Assembly: GCF_004348335.1 (NCBI RefSeq)
Contig: NZ_SMJW01000075.1
Coordinates: forward strand, 1 to 32,996
DNA length: 32,996 nt
From: Actinomadura bangladeshensis
GTDB taxonomy: Bacteria; Actinomycetota; Actinomycetes; Streptosporangiales; Streptosporangiaceae
Direction of reading: 5' to 3'
In this document: piece after piece, positions 7,332 to 15,319 of the stretch
Layout: the number at the start of each line of letters is the position of its first letter
How positions within the stretch are numbered: the stretch's first letter is position 1
Made by a program: the position numbers and the translations under genes
The notes under the pieces: model-generated
What the model saw: only the letters and a program-made list of their open reading frames with translations
The model's database searches: none
What the model was told of the DNA's origin: nothing

Positions 7332-8062
7332 CCGGCCAGACCATGCCCGCCGCCGGAGCGCGGGGAGGCGCCACCGGCGCGCCCGACCGTCCGGGACTGC
7401 ACATGGAGAGGGTCTGCCTCCAGCACGGCGACGGCACCGAGACCGTGCAGGCCCTCGACAACGTCGACCTCGTCGTGCGCCCCGGCGAGCTGGCCGCCAT
7501 CGTCGGCCCCTCCGGCGCCGGCAAGTCGAGCCTGCTCGCGGTGGCCGGCGGCCTCGCCCGCCCGGACCGGGGCACGGTCACGGTCGCCGGGACCGACATC
7601 ACGGCCGCCGGCGCCAGGACCAGGGCGAAGCTGCGGCGCGAGCACATCGGGTTCGTCTTCCAGTCCGGCAACCTGGTCCCGGCGCTCACCGCCTTCGACC
7701 AGCTCCGGCTGCCGCTGCGGTTCCGGCCGCGCCGCGAGCGCTCCGGCCGCGCCCCGCTCGCGCTGCTGGAGGACGTGGGAATGGCGGACAAGGCCGACCG
7801 GTACCCGCACCAGATGTCCGGCGGGGAGCGGCAGCGGGTCGGCATCGCCCGGGCCCTGGTGACCGAGCCGAGCGTGCTGCTCGTCGACGAGCCCACCGCC
7901 GCCCTGGACCGGGCGCGCAGCCACGACATCGTCCGGCTGCTCGCCCGCGAAACTCGGCAGCACGGCGTGGCGGCCGTCATGGTGACCCATGATCATGACG
8001 TCCTCGAACACTGCGACACCGTGTACGAGATGATCGACGGGCGGCTGGCCGCACTCGGCTGA
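7328..8062 (+). CDS. ABC transporter ATP-binding protein, MacB/LolD type
   Basis: A 244-residue ATPase that powers the permease encoded just before it. Walker A is GPSGAGKSS (about 60-68), followed by the Q-loop (GFVFQSGNLVPALTAFDQ), the signature MSGGERQRVGIARAL (about 162), Walker B LLVDEPTAALD and the switch histidine in VMVTHDHDV. The short N-terminal extension (MTGQTMPAAGARGG) is probably disordered. ATG 7328 overlaps the permease stop and has GGAGGA upstream. The complex would sit on the inner face of the membrane. The cargo cannot be told; a downstream TetR gene suggests induction by a small toxic molecule. Confidence 0.92.
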   Translation: MTGQTMPAAGARGGATGAPDRPGLHMERVCLQHGDGTETVQALDNVDLVVRPGELAAIVGPSGAGKSSLLAVAGGLARPDRGTVTVAGTDITAAGARTRAKLRREHIGFVFQSGNLVPALTAFDQLRLPLRFRPRRERSGRAPLALLEDVGMADKADRYPHQMSGGERQRVGIARALVTEPSVLLVDEPTAALDRARSHDIVRLLARETRQHGVAAVMVTHDHDVLEHCDTVYEMIDGRLAALG

Positions 8063-8106
8063 CGGGCGGGCCTGCCGGAGCCGCGGCCGGTGAGAGAGGG
8101 GGCAGT

Positions 8107-8700
8107 GTGCCGAAGATCCAGGCGCCGACCGTCGCCGAGCATCGGGCCGCGCAGCGGACCGCCCTGCTCGACGCCGCCCGCACCCTGCTCTCCGAGGAGA
8201 CCGAGCGAGCCCCCAGCCTTGCGGCGGTCGCCCGCCGGGCCGGGCTCGCCCGCTCCAGCGTGTACGCCTACTTCACCTCCCGCGACGATCTGCTCGACGC
8301 CCTCATCGTCGACACCTTCCCCCGCTGGTCGGCCTACGTCCGGCAACAGATGGGCAAGGCCAGGACCCCCGGCGACCGTGTCCTGGCCTACGTCAACGCC
8401 AACCTCCGCCTCGTCGCCCGCGGCGACCACGCGCTGGCCCGCGCCCTCGCGTCCACCGGCCGCACCGACGCACTCGCCAACTCAAGCCGGCTCCTCCATG
8501 ACGAACTCCAGACGCCGCTCCGCGCAGCCCTGGCCGAGCACGGCGCGTACGACCCCGACCGGACCGCCGAACTCGTCCAATCGCTCGTCTACAGCCTGAG
8601 CCGGATGATCGAGGACGGCCTGGCCGAACGCGCCGCCCGCCGCCTCGCCCACGAGCTGCTCGCCCCCTACCTGCACTCAGCGGCGCCGCGTCCGGCATGA
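8107..8700 (+). CDS. TetR family transcriptional regulator
   Basis: A 197-residue regulator. The N-terminal helix-turn-helix is clear (SLAAVARRAGLARSSVYAYF at about 38-57, followed by TSRDDLLDALI). The all-helical C-terminal part would hold the ligand pocket and dimer face. The GTG start at 8107 has a purine-rich site (GAGAGAGGGGG) a few bases upstream. It follows the ABC ATPase by 44 bases on the same strand, so the three genes probably form one operon. I infer that it represses that operon through the palindrome at 6161-6181; the inducing ligand may be the exported compound. Confidence 0.88.
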   Translation: MPKIQAPTVAEHRAAQRTALLDAARTLLSEETERAPSLAAVARRAGLARSSVYAYFTSRDDLLDALIVDTFPRWSAYVRQQMGKARTPGDRVLAYVNANLRLVARGDHALARALASTGRTDALANSSRLLHDELQTPLRAALAEHGAYDPDRTAELVQSLVYSLSRMIEDGLAERAARRLAHELLAPYLHSAAPRPA

Positions 8701-8933
8701 CCGCCGTCCCGCGGCCGACAGCACGCCGGTGGCAGCGATGTGCCGTGGGCTTACCGGATCTCTCACCCCTCGGACACGCTATTTGTACATGTCGGGCTGC
8801 TTTGGGCAGCCTGAGACGGCACTCGGGCCCGGCCTTCGGCTGTGTCCGAGTTCTCCGCTGGGCCCGGGGGCCGGTGTAGCCGATGCCGACGCCGTGCGGG
8901 GGCGGCGCCTCTGCGGGGGGGGTGGCTACGAGA
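8701..8933. other. Convergent intergenic region
   Basis: About 230 bases between the ends of two convergent transcription units. It holds the hairpin at 8792-8814 and G-rich runs near 8870-8930. No gene is supported here; the short frames do not resemble any protein family I know. Confidence 0.4.
8792..8814. terminator. Hairpin terminator between convergent genes
   Basis: TCGGGCTGC and GCAGCCTGA form a nine-pair stem (one G-T wobble) around a five-base loop (TTTGG). It lies between the end of the TetR gene on the plus strand and the end of the eight-gene operon on the minus strand. There is no T-run, as is common in actinomycetes. Confidence 0.45.
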
Positions 8934-9686
8934 TCAGCGGAGGGAGTTGCCTCCGTCGGCGGTGAGTGAGCGGCCCGTGATCCAGGCGGCCTTGTCGCCG
9001 CACAGGAACGAGACGACGCCGGCGAGGTCTTCGGGGGTGCCGGCGCGGCCCAGAGGGGTGGCGCGGGCGGCGGCGGACAGGAGGCGCTCCGGGTCGGGGC
9101 TGATGTCGCGCAGCGCGTCCGTGGCCACCACGCCCCCGCTCACCAGGTTGACGGTGATGCCGTCGCGGCCGAGTTCCACCGCGAGGTAGCGGACGACGGA
9201 CTCGGCCGCGGCCATGGCGGCGGCGATCGCGGCGTAGCCGGGGACGTGCCTGCTCGTCCCGGTGCTCACGGTCGTCACGACGCGGCCCCCGCCGGCCAGG
9301 TGCGGGCGTGCCGCCGCCACCAGGGCGAGGAGGGAGCCGACGCGGGTGGCGAACATCTGCTCGTAGGTGTGCCAGGGCGTGTCGAGCGCCTTTCCCAGCG
9401 CCGGCGAGGTCGCGCCGAAGCCCGTGGCATTGGAGATGACGGCGAGCACGGGGCCGAGGCGTTCACCCGCAGTGCGCACGAACTCCGCGCATTGGTCCCG
9501 GTCCGCCACGTCCAGCGCGAAGGCGGCGGCGTGCCCGCCGTTGCGGTGGATCTCATCGACGACTTCGGCGGCGGAGTCGGCGTTCCGGTGGTAGCCGACC
9601 GCCACGGCGTAGCCGTCGTGTGCGAGCGCGAGCGCGGCCGCGCGGCCGATGCCGCGGCCGGCGCCGGTGATGACGGCGGTCTTCAT
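8934..9686 (-). CDS. Short-chain dehydrogenase/reductase, FabL-like, catalytic lysine replaced
   Basis: A 250-residue Rossmann protein with the cofactor motif TGAGRGIGRA near the N-terminus and a C-terminal half very like the FabL enoyl-ACP reductase group (VRYLAVELGRDGITVNLVSG, then TDALRD, and ADGG at the end). FabL-type enzymes use Tyr-x6-Lys. Here the stretch is GYAAIAAAMAAAE, so Tyr is kept but Met stands where Lys should be, and the usual NAG motif reads SNAT. The protein may bind NAD(P) yet lack ordinary reductase activity, or use another general acid. It is the last gene of the operon; its ATG overlaps the stop of the crotonase gene (ATGA). Confidence 0.85.
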   Translation of the reverse strand: MKTAVITGAGRGIGRAAALALAHDGYAVAVGYHRNADSAAEVVDEIHRNGGHAAAFALDVADRDQCAEFVRTAGERLGPVLAVISNATGFGATSPALGKALDTPWHTYEQMFATRVGSLLALVAAARPHLAGGGRVVTTVSTGTSRHVPGYAAIAAAMAAAESVVRYLAVELGRDGITVNLVSGGVVATDALRDISPDPERLLSAAARATPLGRAGTPEDLAGVVSFLCGDKAAWITGRSLTADGGNSLR

Positions 9687-10477
9687 CGGCGGTCCCCGAA
9701 GGTGATGCGGTCGTCGTCGGCCGCCTCGGTGTAACGGCGCCGCGCGTCCTGCTGGAGTTCCCGGGACTCGGGGCTGGCGAGCCGTTCCGCGAAGAGCCCG
9801 GCCTCGAGGCGGAGACCTTCGGTCAGCGGCAGCCGGGAGCCCTCGATCAGGGCGCGTTTCGCTGCGGCGAGCGCGGCGGCGGGACGGGACGCCATGCGGT
9901 GGGCCAGTCGCAATGCCTCCGCCTGGAAGACGGGGGTGGGGAGTACCCGCTCGACGATTCCGGCCGTCCCGGCCTGTTCGGCGGTGAGGACGTCACCGGA
10001 CAGGACGACATCGGCGGCTCGGCCCGGGCCGATCAGCCTGGCGAGGCGCTGGGTGCCGCCTGCCCCGGGGATGATGCCGAGCGCGGTCTCCAGAAGGCTG
10101 AAGTGGGCGTCGGCCGAGGCCCAGCGCAGCGTGCAGGCCAGGGACAGTTCGAGGCCGCCACCCCAGGCTTGGCCGTCGATTGCGGCGATCACGGGCTGCG
10201 GGAGGCGCTCGATGCGCCGCATCGCGGTGTACCAGATCTTGGCTCGCGGCACCGGTCCCCGGGACAGTTCGGCGAGTTCGTCCAGGTCTGCGTGTGCGAC
10301 GAAGTAGCCGGGGACGCCGCTGGTGAGCATTACGACACTGATGTCCGGGTCGGTTTCCAGCCGGGCGAGTTCCGCGTCCAGTTCTTCGAGCGCGGCAAAG
10401 GTGAGGAAGTTGCGCGGCGGGTTGCGGTAGGTGAGGACGGCGACGCCGTCGCCGTCCTTCCGGGTCCACATCGTCAT
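9683..10477 (-). CDS. Enoyl-CoA hydratase/isomerase family protein (crotonase)
   Basis: A 264-residue crotonase expected to act on acyl-CoA substrates. The oxyanion-hole region reads FVAHADLDEL. The two catalytic glutamates of true hydratases are both visible: in GGGLELSLAC and in LLETALGIIPGAGGTQRL. This supports hydration of an enoyl-CoA or a related C-C bond hydrolysis. ATG 10477 was chosen because AAGGA lies five bases upstream and the ATG comes one base after the previous stop; a longer frame would overlap the hydrolase gene. It sits in the eight-gene operon that also holds a second, less canonical crotonase. Confidence 0.9.
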   Translation of the reverse strand: MTMWTRKDGDGVAVLTYRNPPRNFLTFAALEELDAELARLETDPDISVVMLTSGVPGYFVAHADLDELAELSRGPVPRAKIWYTAMRRIERLPQPVIAAIDGQAWGGGLELSLACTLRWASADAHFSLLETALGIIPGAGGTQRLARLIGPGRAADVVLSGDVLTAEQAGTAGIVERVLPTPVFQAEALRLAHRMASRPAAALAAAKRALIEGSRLPLTEGLRLEAGLFAERLASPESRELQQDARRRYTEAADDDRITFGDRR

Positions 10478-10478
10478 G

Positions 10479-11297
10479 TCAGTCCTTGCGTGAGTCGAGT
10501 CCGTGCTCGGCGAGGAAGCGCAGCACGGCGTCATTGAAGAATTCGGGGTTGTCCTGGTTGGCCAGGTGGGCGGCGTCCGGGACGACGAGGTACCGCGCCA
10601 GCGGGTCCCGGCGTTCCCAGACGGGCATGGCGGTGCGGAAGTTGCCGAGTCGATCGTGTTCGCCGTGCAGCAGCAGTTCGGGTATTTCGATCCGGTACGC
10701 GGGCTCGGGGTGGAGGGCGCCGACCAGGCTCGCCATGACCGCGACCATGTCCGGGTGCGACATCCTGCTCGCGGTGTCGCGCACGTACTCGCGGACGCGC
10801 GGATCCCGGGCGGACGCCTTGGCCTCCTGGCGGGTCAGGGCCTTGCGCGGGTACCAGGGCAGCATGCGGACGACCGCCGCGGCCTGGAGCCGTTCCCGGC
10901 GTGACAGCGGCAGGGTGTTCCCGGCGCAGCCCAGCGCGACCAGAGCCGAAACCCTGTCGGGGTGGTGGTAGACGATCTCCTGGGAGAGGTTGCCGCCCAT
11001 CGACTGGCCGACGAGGACGGTTCGGTCGATGTCCTCCCGATCGAGGATCGCGAGCAGGTCTTCCGTGGCCGCGTTCAGGGACCACGGGGCCCGGTTGGGG
11101 ATGGAGCGGCCGTGTCCCCGGACGTCCCACAGGATGATCCGGTGCAGGGCGGCGAACCTCTCGACCTGTGGTTCCCACGTGCGGTGGTCGAGGGTGGCGC
11201 CGTGGGTGAAGACGATCGGGGGTCCGTCGCCCGGGCCGCCGGTCCAGTAGTGGATCTCGCAGCCGGTGCGTTGGACGGTCCGGTGCCGCAGCATCAC
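10479..11297 (-). CDS. Alpha/beta hydrolase
   Basis: A 272-residue alpha/beta hydrolase of the MhpC/3-oxoadipate-lactonase style. Visible elements are the oxyanion-hole strand (PIVFTHGATLDHRTW), the nucleophile elbow GQSMGG, the acid strand LLLHGEHDRLG and the catalytic His in DAAHLANQDNPEFF. It could hydrolyse an ester, lactone or a C-C bond formed by ring cleavage; the sequence does not tell which. GTG 11297 or ATG 11294 may be the start, as both overlap the stop of the upstream hydrolase gene (GTGATG). It is co-transcribed with two other hydrolases and two crotonases. Confidence 0.9.
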   Translation of the reverse strand: MMLRHRTVQRTGCEIHYWTGGPGDGPPIVFTHGATLDHRTWEPQVERFAALHRIILWDVRGHGRSIPNRAPWSLNAATEDLLAILDREDIDRTVLVGQSMGGNLSQEIVYHHPDRVSALVALGCAGNTLPLSRRERLQAAAVVRMLPWYPRKALTRQEAKASARDPRVREYVRDTASRMSHPDMVAVMASLVGALHPEPAYRIEIPELLLHGEHDRLGNFRTAMPVWERRDPLARYLVVPDAAHLANQDNPEFFNDAVLRFLAEHGLDSRKD

Positions 11298-12964
11298 GGC
11301 TCTGCCTCGTCGCCCAGGAGGAGGACCGACGCGCCGTAGTGGACGCTCTGGGTGGACGGTGTGCCGGGTCCGGCCGTGGCGGTCGGCTCCCCGTCGCCCT
11401 GATTGCGGTCGAAGTGCGGGAAGTTGCTGCTGGACAGCAGCAGGCCGATGCAGTGGCCTTCGCTGAATCGCTGGGCTGTATGTCCGAGGTCTATCTCCAG
11501 TTGAAGCGGTTTTCCGCGCGGCACGGTGGTGCCCGGGCCGTCGCGGTGGCTCAGCCGGACCACTCCTTCACAGACCGGCAGCAGCCGGCTGTCCGGTAGC
11601 CGGTCCACCAGGCGGGCCATCACGTCGGCGTCCGCGGCGTCGGTGGCGAAGGAGAGCCGCAGCCGGACCCGGCCGGTGACGTCGGTGTCCTCGTCGAGCG
11701 GCTCACTGAGATAGAGCAGGACGTCAGGTCTCGTGGCGATGCGGCCGAGGTCCAGCGGCCCGGGGGCGAGGCGGCCGAGGTGCAGGACGCGGCCGCCGCG
11801 GCTCGGGACCGGGTCGGACGGGTCGTGGACGTAGCCGTCGGGTTCTGCCGGGCCCGCCGGGGCGGGCACGGCGGTCAGCCTGCCGGGCGGTCCGCCCGCG
11901 ATTGCGGGGCCAGTCAGGTACAGGGCATGGCCGGCGGTGTCCATGGGGGGCCACCGCTCGGCGGTGCGCCATTCGTCCGCGCCCATCAGGAAGTACAGGA
12001 CGGGGGCGGATTCGCCCGGCCCGTCCAGGCAGCGGCGGAAGAAGTCCAGGTGCCGGGCGGGGAGCCGCGCGGCGGCCGCCGAGGCAGCGACGCCGAAGTT
12101 CACCTCGCCCTGCAGATGGGTCAGGGCGCCGGTGTGCGCCCAGGGTCCGACGATCAACTCGTGCCGCAGGTCCGGGCGCAGCCGCCGCATCTCCTGGTGG
12201 CCGCGGATGGTCGCGGTGGCGTAGACGTCGTACCAGCCGGTCACCGACAGGACCGGCACCTCGACGGCCGCGTGGTCCCAGTCGGGCAGGGCCCGGACGC
12301 GGCCGTCCAGCAGGTCGCCGATCCGGATCGGGAATCCGGGCAGGTCCAGTTCCGGCATGTCGGCGAGCGGGAGCCGCCGCATCGCCCGCTCCGGGTCGTG
12401 GATCAGCGACGCCACCTTCGCGACGAGCGCAGGGTCGGCGTCCGGCCCTTGCCGGCCCAGCCAGTCGGCCGCCATGTAGGCCAGCCACCCGACCAGGTGG
12501 TCGAGCCGCAGCGCGCCGCCGGTGTCGCGGACGTCCGCCGCCGCGCCGGTCGTCATGGCCGGGGCGATGCCCCGCAGGTGCGGCGGACGCTCCGCCGCGC
12601 CGAGCCAGGCGACGATACCGAGGTAGGACGTGCCCGCGAGGAACACGTTGCCGTCGCACCAGGGCTGCGTCGCCGCCCACTCCACGGTGTCGTAGGTGTC
12701 CTCGGCCTCCTGCTCCCACATGATGGCCTGCCACTCGCCACCGGAGTCGAAGCGGCCGCGGGTGTCCTGCACCAGGGCGGCGAACCCCCCGGCCAGGCAG
12801 TGCTGGGGGTGCAGCGTGTCGGAGCTGATCTGCCGCCGCCCGTACGGCGTCCGGAAGATCACGACCGGGGCCGGGGACGGGGGCCGCCACAGGTCGCCGT
12901 GCAGGAGCACGCCATCCCGCATCGGGGTTTCGACGCCGCCTTCGATGCGTCCCAGTTCCGTCAT
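11294..12964 (-). CDS. CocE/NonD family hydrolase (X-Pro dipeptidyl-peptidase S15 fold)
   Basis: A 556-residue serine hydrolase related to cocaine esterase, glutaryl-7-ACA acylase and NonD. It starts with MRDGVLLHGDLWRP, then TPYGRR and the VQDTRGRFDSGGEW stretch. The nucleophile motif is GTSYLG. The acid region is SVTGWYDVYATATIRG and the His lies in IVGPWAHTG. The C-terminal third is the jelly-roll domain. It probably splits an ester or amide in the imported compound. ATG 12964 overlaps the stop of the SDR gene (TGATG); the frame continues upstream but only across that other gene. No signal peptide is visible, so it acts in the cytoplasm. Confidence 0.92.
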   Translation of the reverse strand: MTELGRIEGGVETPMRDGVLLHGDLWRPPSPAPVVIFRTPYGRRQISSDTLHPQHCLAGGFAALVQDTRGRFDSGGEWQAIMWEQEAEDTYDTVEWAATQPWCDGNVFLAGTSYLGIVAWLGAAERPPHLRGIAPAMTTGAAADVRDTGGALRLDHLVGWLAYMAADWLGRQGPDADPALVAKVASLIHDPERAMRRLPLADMPELDLPGFPIRIGDLLDGRVRALPDWDHAAVEVPVLSVTGWYDVYATATIRGHQEMRRLRPDLRHELIVGPWAHTGALTHLQGEVNFGVAASAAAARLPARHLDFFRRCLDGPGESAPVLYFLMGADEWRTAERWPPMDTAGHALYLTGPAIAGGPPGRLTAVPAPAGPAEPDGYVHDPSDPVPSRGGRVLHLGRLAPGPLDLGRIATRPDVLLYLSEPLDEDTDVTGRVRLRLSFATDAADADVMARLVDRLPDSRLLPVCEGVVRLSHRDGPGTTVPRGKPLQLEIDLGHTAQRFSEGHCIGLLLSSSNFPHFDRNQGDGEPTATAGPGTPSTQSVHYGASVLLLGDEAEP

Positions 12965-13740
12965 CACACCGCCTTCAGGGTGAGCATCGTCCGGGCCATC
13001 TCGTTCCATCCGGCGGTCGCGCCGCCGTCCACGGTGAGGGCGCAGCCGGTGAGGAAGGAGCTGCCGGGCAGCGCGGCGAACACCGCGGCGCGGGCCTGCT
13101 CCTCGGGGGTGGCCAGCCGTCCGGCGGAGGTGGTCGCGGCGAGGGAGTCGCGGAGCGGGCCGGGCGGCCACAGCTCGTCCACCATCCCGGTGTGCGTCGG
13201 CCCGGTGACGAGGGCCACCGCGCGGATCCCCTGCGCGCCGTAGTCGACGGCGACCGACTGCGCGAGGCCTATGAGGGCGTGCTTGGCCATGTTGTAGACC
13301 GGGGAGCGCGGTGTCGCCGCCACCCCGCACATCGAGGAAGTGAACACGAACACGCCGCCGTCCGCGCGCATGTGCCCGACGGCGGAGCGCACGAGGTAGA
13401 AGTTGGCGTCGCAGCACACGCCCATCACCTTGCGGTAGTCGGCGTCGGTGAGGCTGTGCGGGCGGCCGGGGACGTTGACGCCGGCGTTGCCGTGGACGAC
13501 GTCCAGCCGGCCGTGCCGGGCGACCACCCCCTCGACGACCTCGGCGACCTGGGCGGGATCGGAGACGTCCGCCTGGACGATCCCCTTGCCCGCGGTCAGG
13601 TCCACGCCGACGACCTCGGCGCCCACGGCGCGGAACAGCCGCATCGAAGCCGCGCCGATCCCGCTCGCCGCGCCGGTGATCAGGACGACCCTGCCGTCGA
13701 GTCGGCCGAAGACGTCGCCGTCCGTCGTGGTCATGGTCAT
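12964..13740 (-). CDS. Short-chain dehydrogenase/reductase (classical SDR)
   Basis: A 258-residue NAD(P)-dependent oxidoreductase with complete classical motifs: TGAASGIG for cofactor binding, GNAGVN in the NNAG position, a Ser in FTSSM, and the YNMAK catalytic Tyr/Lys pair. The end, GCALTVDGGATAGW, is also typical. Asp follows the second strand (VVGVDLTAGKG), which usually means NAD(H). It would oxidise a hydroxyacyl group or diol of the pathway intermediate. ATG 13740 has GAGGAGG six bases upstream; ATG 13734 is possible. It lies 11 bases after the preceding crotonase gene and overlaps the next gene. Confidence 0.92.
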   Translation of the reverse strand: MTMTTTDGDVFGRLDGRVVLITGAASGIGAASMRLFRAVGAEVVGVDLTAGKGIVQADVSDPAQVAEVVEGVVARHGRLDVVHGNAGVNVPGRPHSLTDADYRKVMGVCCDANFYLVRSAVGHMRADGGVFVFTSSMCGVAATPRSPVYNMAKHALIGLAQSVAVDYGAQGIRAVALVTGPTHTGMVDELWPPGPLRDSLAATTSAGRLATPEEQARAAVFAALPGSSFLTGCALTVDGGATAGWNEMARTMLTLKAV

Positions 13741-13751
13741 GGTGTGCCTCC

Positions 13752-14579
13752 TCAGCGGCCGGTGAACTCGGGGTCGCGCTTCTCCACGAAGGCACGCGCA
13801 CCTTCGACCGCGTCATGGACTTCCCTGTTGGTGCGGATGTGGAAGCCGTTCTGGACGCGGAGCGCCTGCTCCAGCGGCTGCCCGTACACCCGTTCGCGCA
13901 GCTGCTTGTAGAGCCCGATCGCGCGGGTCGGGCCGGCCGCGAGGCGCCGTGCCTCGGCGAGCGCCGCGTCCCGCAGGTCCTCCGGGGGGACGACCCGGGT
14001 GTAGATGCCGAGGCGTTCGGCGTCGGCGGCGTCGAGCAGCCCCCCGGACAGGTAGATCTCGGTCGCCTTCGCGGCCCCGACGATCCTGGCCAGCATCACG
14101 GCGGTGCCGGTCTGCGCCACGTTCACCAGGCAGCTGCCGATCCGGGCCGTGCCCGAGGCGATCCGCAGGTCGGCGGCGCAGGCCAGCTCGGTGCCGGCCC
14201 CGGCCGCGGGGCCGTTGACCGCCGCGATGACCGGCTGCGGCGCCGTGACGATCGCCTCGACGATCCGCAGGTACACCGGGTCGGCGGTGTCCCCGAGCAC
14301 CGGCGAGTGCCTGCGCTCCCCGGCGATGTGCTCGTCCACCGCGCCGAGGTCGTCCCCGCCGCAGAAGGCGCTGCCCGCGCCGGTCAGCACCACCACCCGC
14401 GCCCGCGGGTCGGTCTCGGCGCGCTCCAGTGCCCGCAGCAGTTCCTCGCCCAGCGCGCGGTCGAGCGCGTTGCGCTGGGCCGGACGGTTCATGGTCAGCC
14501 ACAGCACCCCCGGCGCCGGCCGCGAGACCAGCAGGACCCCGCCGGTTCCGGACGCCGTGCTCCCCTGCCCGTGCGTCAT
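13752..14579 (-). CDS. Enoyl-CoA hydratase/isomerase family protein lacking the second catalytic glutamate
   Basis: A 275-residue crotonase. It has the N-terminal NRPAQRNALD motif, the oxyanion-hole loop AFCGGDDL and the first glutamate in GAGTELACAADLRIA. Where true hydratases have the second glutamate (PE before the LG-IPG-GGT motif), this protein reads CLVNVAQTGTAVML. That is typical of crotonase-fold isomerases, hydrolases or decarboxylases rather than hydratases. The C-terminus (FVEKRDPEFTGR) is family-typical. The ATG overlaps the previous stop by four bases, with GGAGGG upstream. The exact reaction cannot be assigned. Confidence 0.88.
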   Translation of the reverse strand: MTHGQGSTASGTGGVLLVSRPAPGVLWLTMNRPAQRNALDRALGEELLRALERAETDPRARVVVLTGAGSAFCGGDDLGAVDEHIAGERRHSPVLGDTADPVYLRIVEAIVTAPQPVIAAVNGPAAGAGTELACAADLRIASGTARIGSCLVNVAQTGTAVMLARIVGAAKATEIYLSGGLLDAADAERLGIYTRVVPPEDLRDAALAEARRLAAGPTRAIGLYKQLRERVYGQPLEQALRVQNGFHIRTNREVHDAVEGARAFVEKRDPEFTGR

Positions 14580-15319
14580 GCTCTGACCATCCCTCCATCG
14601 ACGAACAATGCTTGGCCGGTCACGTAACCGGCGCTCGTTCCCAGCAGCCACACGACCGCGGCGGCGACCTCCTCCGGGTACCCGCAGCGGCCGAGCGGCA
14701 GCCCCGCGGCGACCTTCTCCGCCAGCCCGCGGAGCCCGCTCTCATCGAGCATCGGGGTGTCGATGAAGCCGGGGCACACGGCGTTCGCGCGGACGCCGAG
14801 CGGGCCCAGTTCGACGGCGAGCGACCGGGTCAGGCTCAGCAGCCCGCCCTTGCTCGCGTCGTAGGCGGCCTGCCCGGCGAACCCGGTCACCGCGATCGAG
14901 CAGACGTTGACGACGGCGGCGCCCGGCCGCCCGGCGAGGGCGGGGGCCGCCTCGCGGGCCAGCCGGAACGGCGCCGACAGGTTGATCTCCAGCACGCGCG
15001 TCCAGTCGGCGGTGCGGTGCTCGCCCAGCGCCGCACGGTGCTCCACGCCCGCGTTGTTGACCAGGCCGTCGAGCCCGCCGAGCCGCTCGGCCGCGCAGGC
15101 GACGAGCCGCCGCGGCGCCCCGTCCCCGGTCAGGTCGAGCGGCATCGTGTGCAGCCGGCCCTCCACGACCTCGTCGCCGAACCGCCGTTCCAGGCGGCGG
15201 CACCCGGCCGCGTCGACGTCGGTCGCCAGCACCCGCGCGCCGTGCGTGAGCAGTTCGGCGACCAGCGACGTGCCGATGCCCCCGGCGGCGCCGGTGACCA
15301 GGACCCGGCGGCCCTTCAC
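14576..15319 (-). CDS. Short-chain dehydrogenase/reductase (classical SDR, FabG-like)
   Basis: A 247-residue SDR with all classical elements: TGAAGGIG, NNAGVEH, a Ser in CSIAVTG, YDASK and a final VDGG. Asp after the second strand (LATDVDAAG) suggests NAD(H). The GTG start at 15319 overlaps the stop of the amidohydrolase gene (GTGA). The frame is open far upstream, but that sequence is antisense-type shadow of the amidohydrolase gene. It probably oxidises or reduces a hydroxy/keto acyl intermediate. It is the second gene of the operon. Confidence 0.92.
   Translation of the reverse strand: MKGRRVLVTGAAGGIGTSLVAELLTHGARVLATDVDAAGCRRLERRFGDEVVEGRLHTMPLDLTGDGAPRRLVACAAERLGGLDGLVNNAGVEHRAALGEHRTADWTRVLEINLSAPFRLAREAAPALAGRPGAAVVNVCSIAVTGFAGQAAYDASKGGLLSLTRSLAVELGPLGVRANAVCPGFIDTPMLDESGLRGLAEKVAAGLPLGRCGYPEEVAAAVVWLLGTSAGYVTGQALFVDGGMVRA

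Noticed and set aside
8697..8879. Small plus-strand frame overlapping the end of the TetR gene by ATGA
   Set aside because: The overlap looks operon-like, but the translation is Arg-rich, resembles nothing known and runs through the terminator hairpin.
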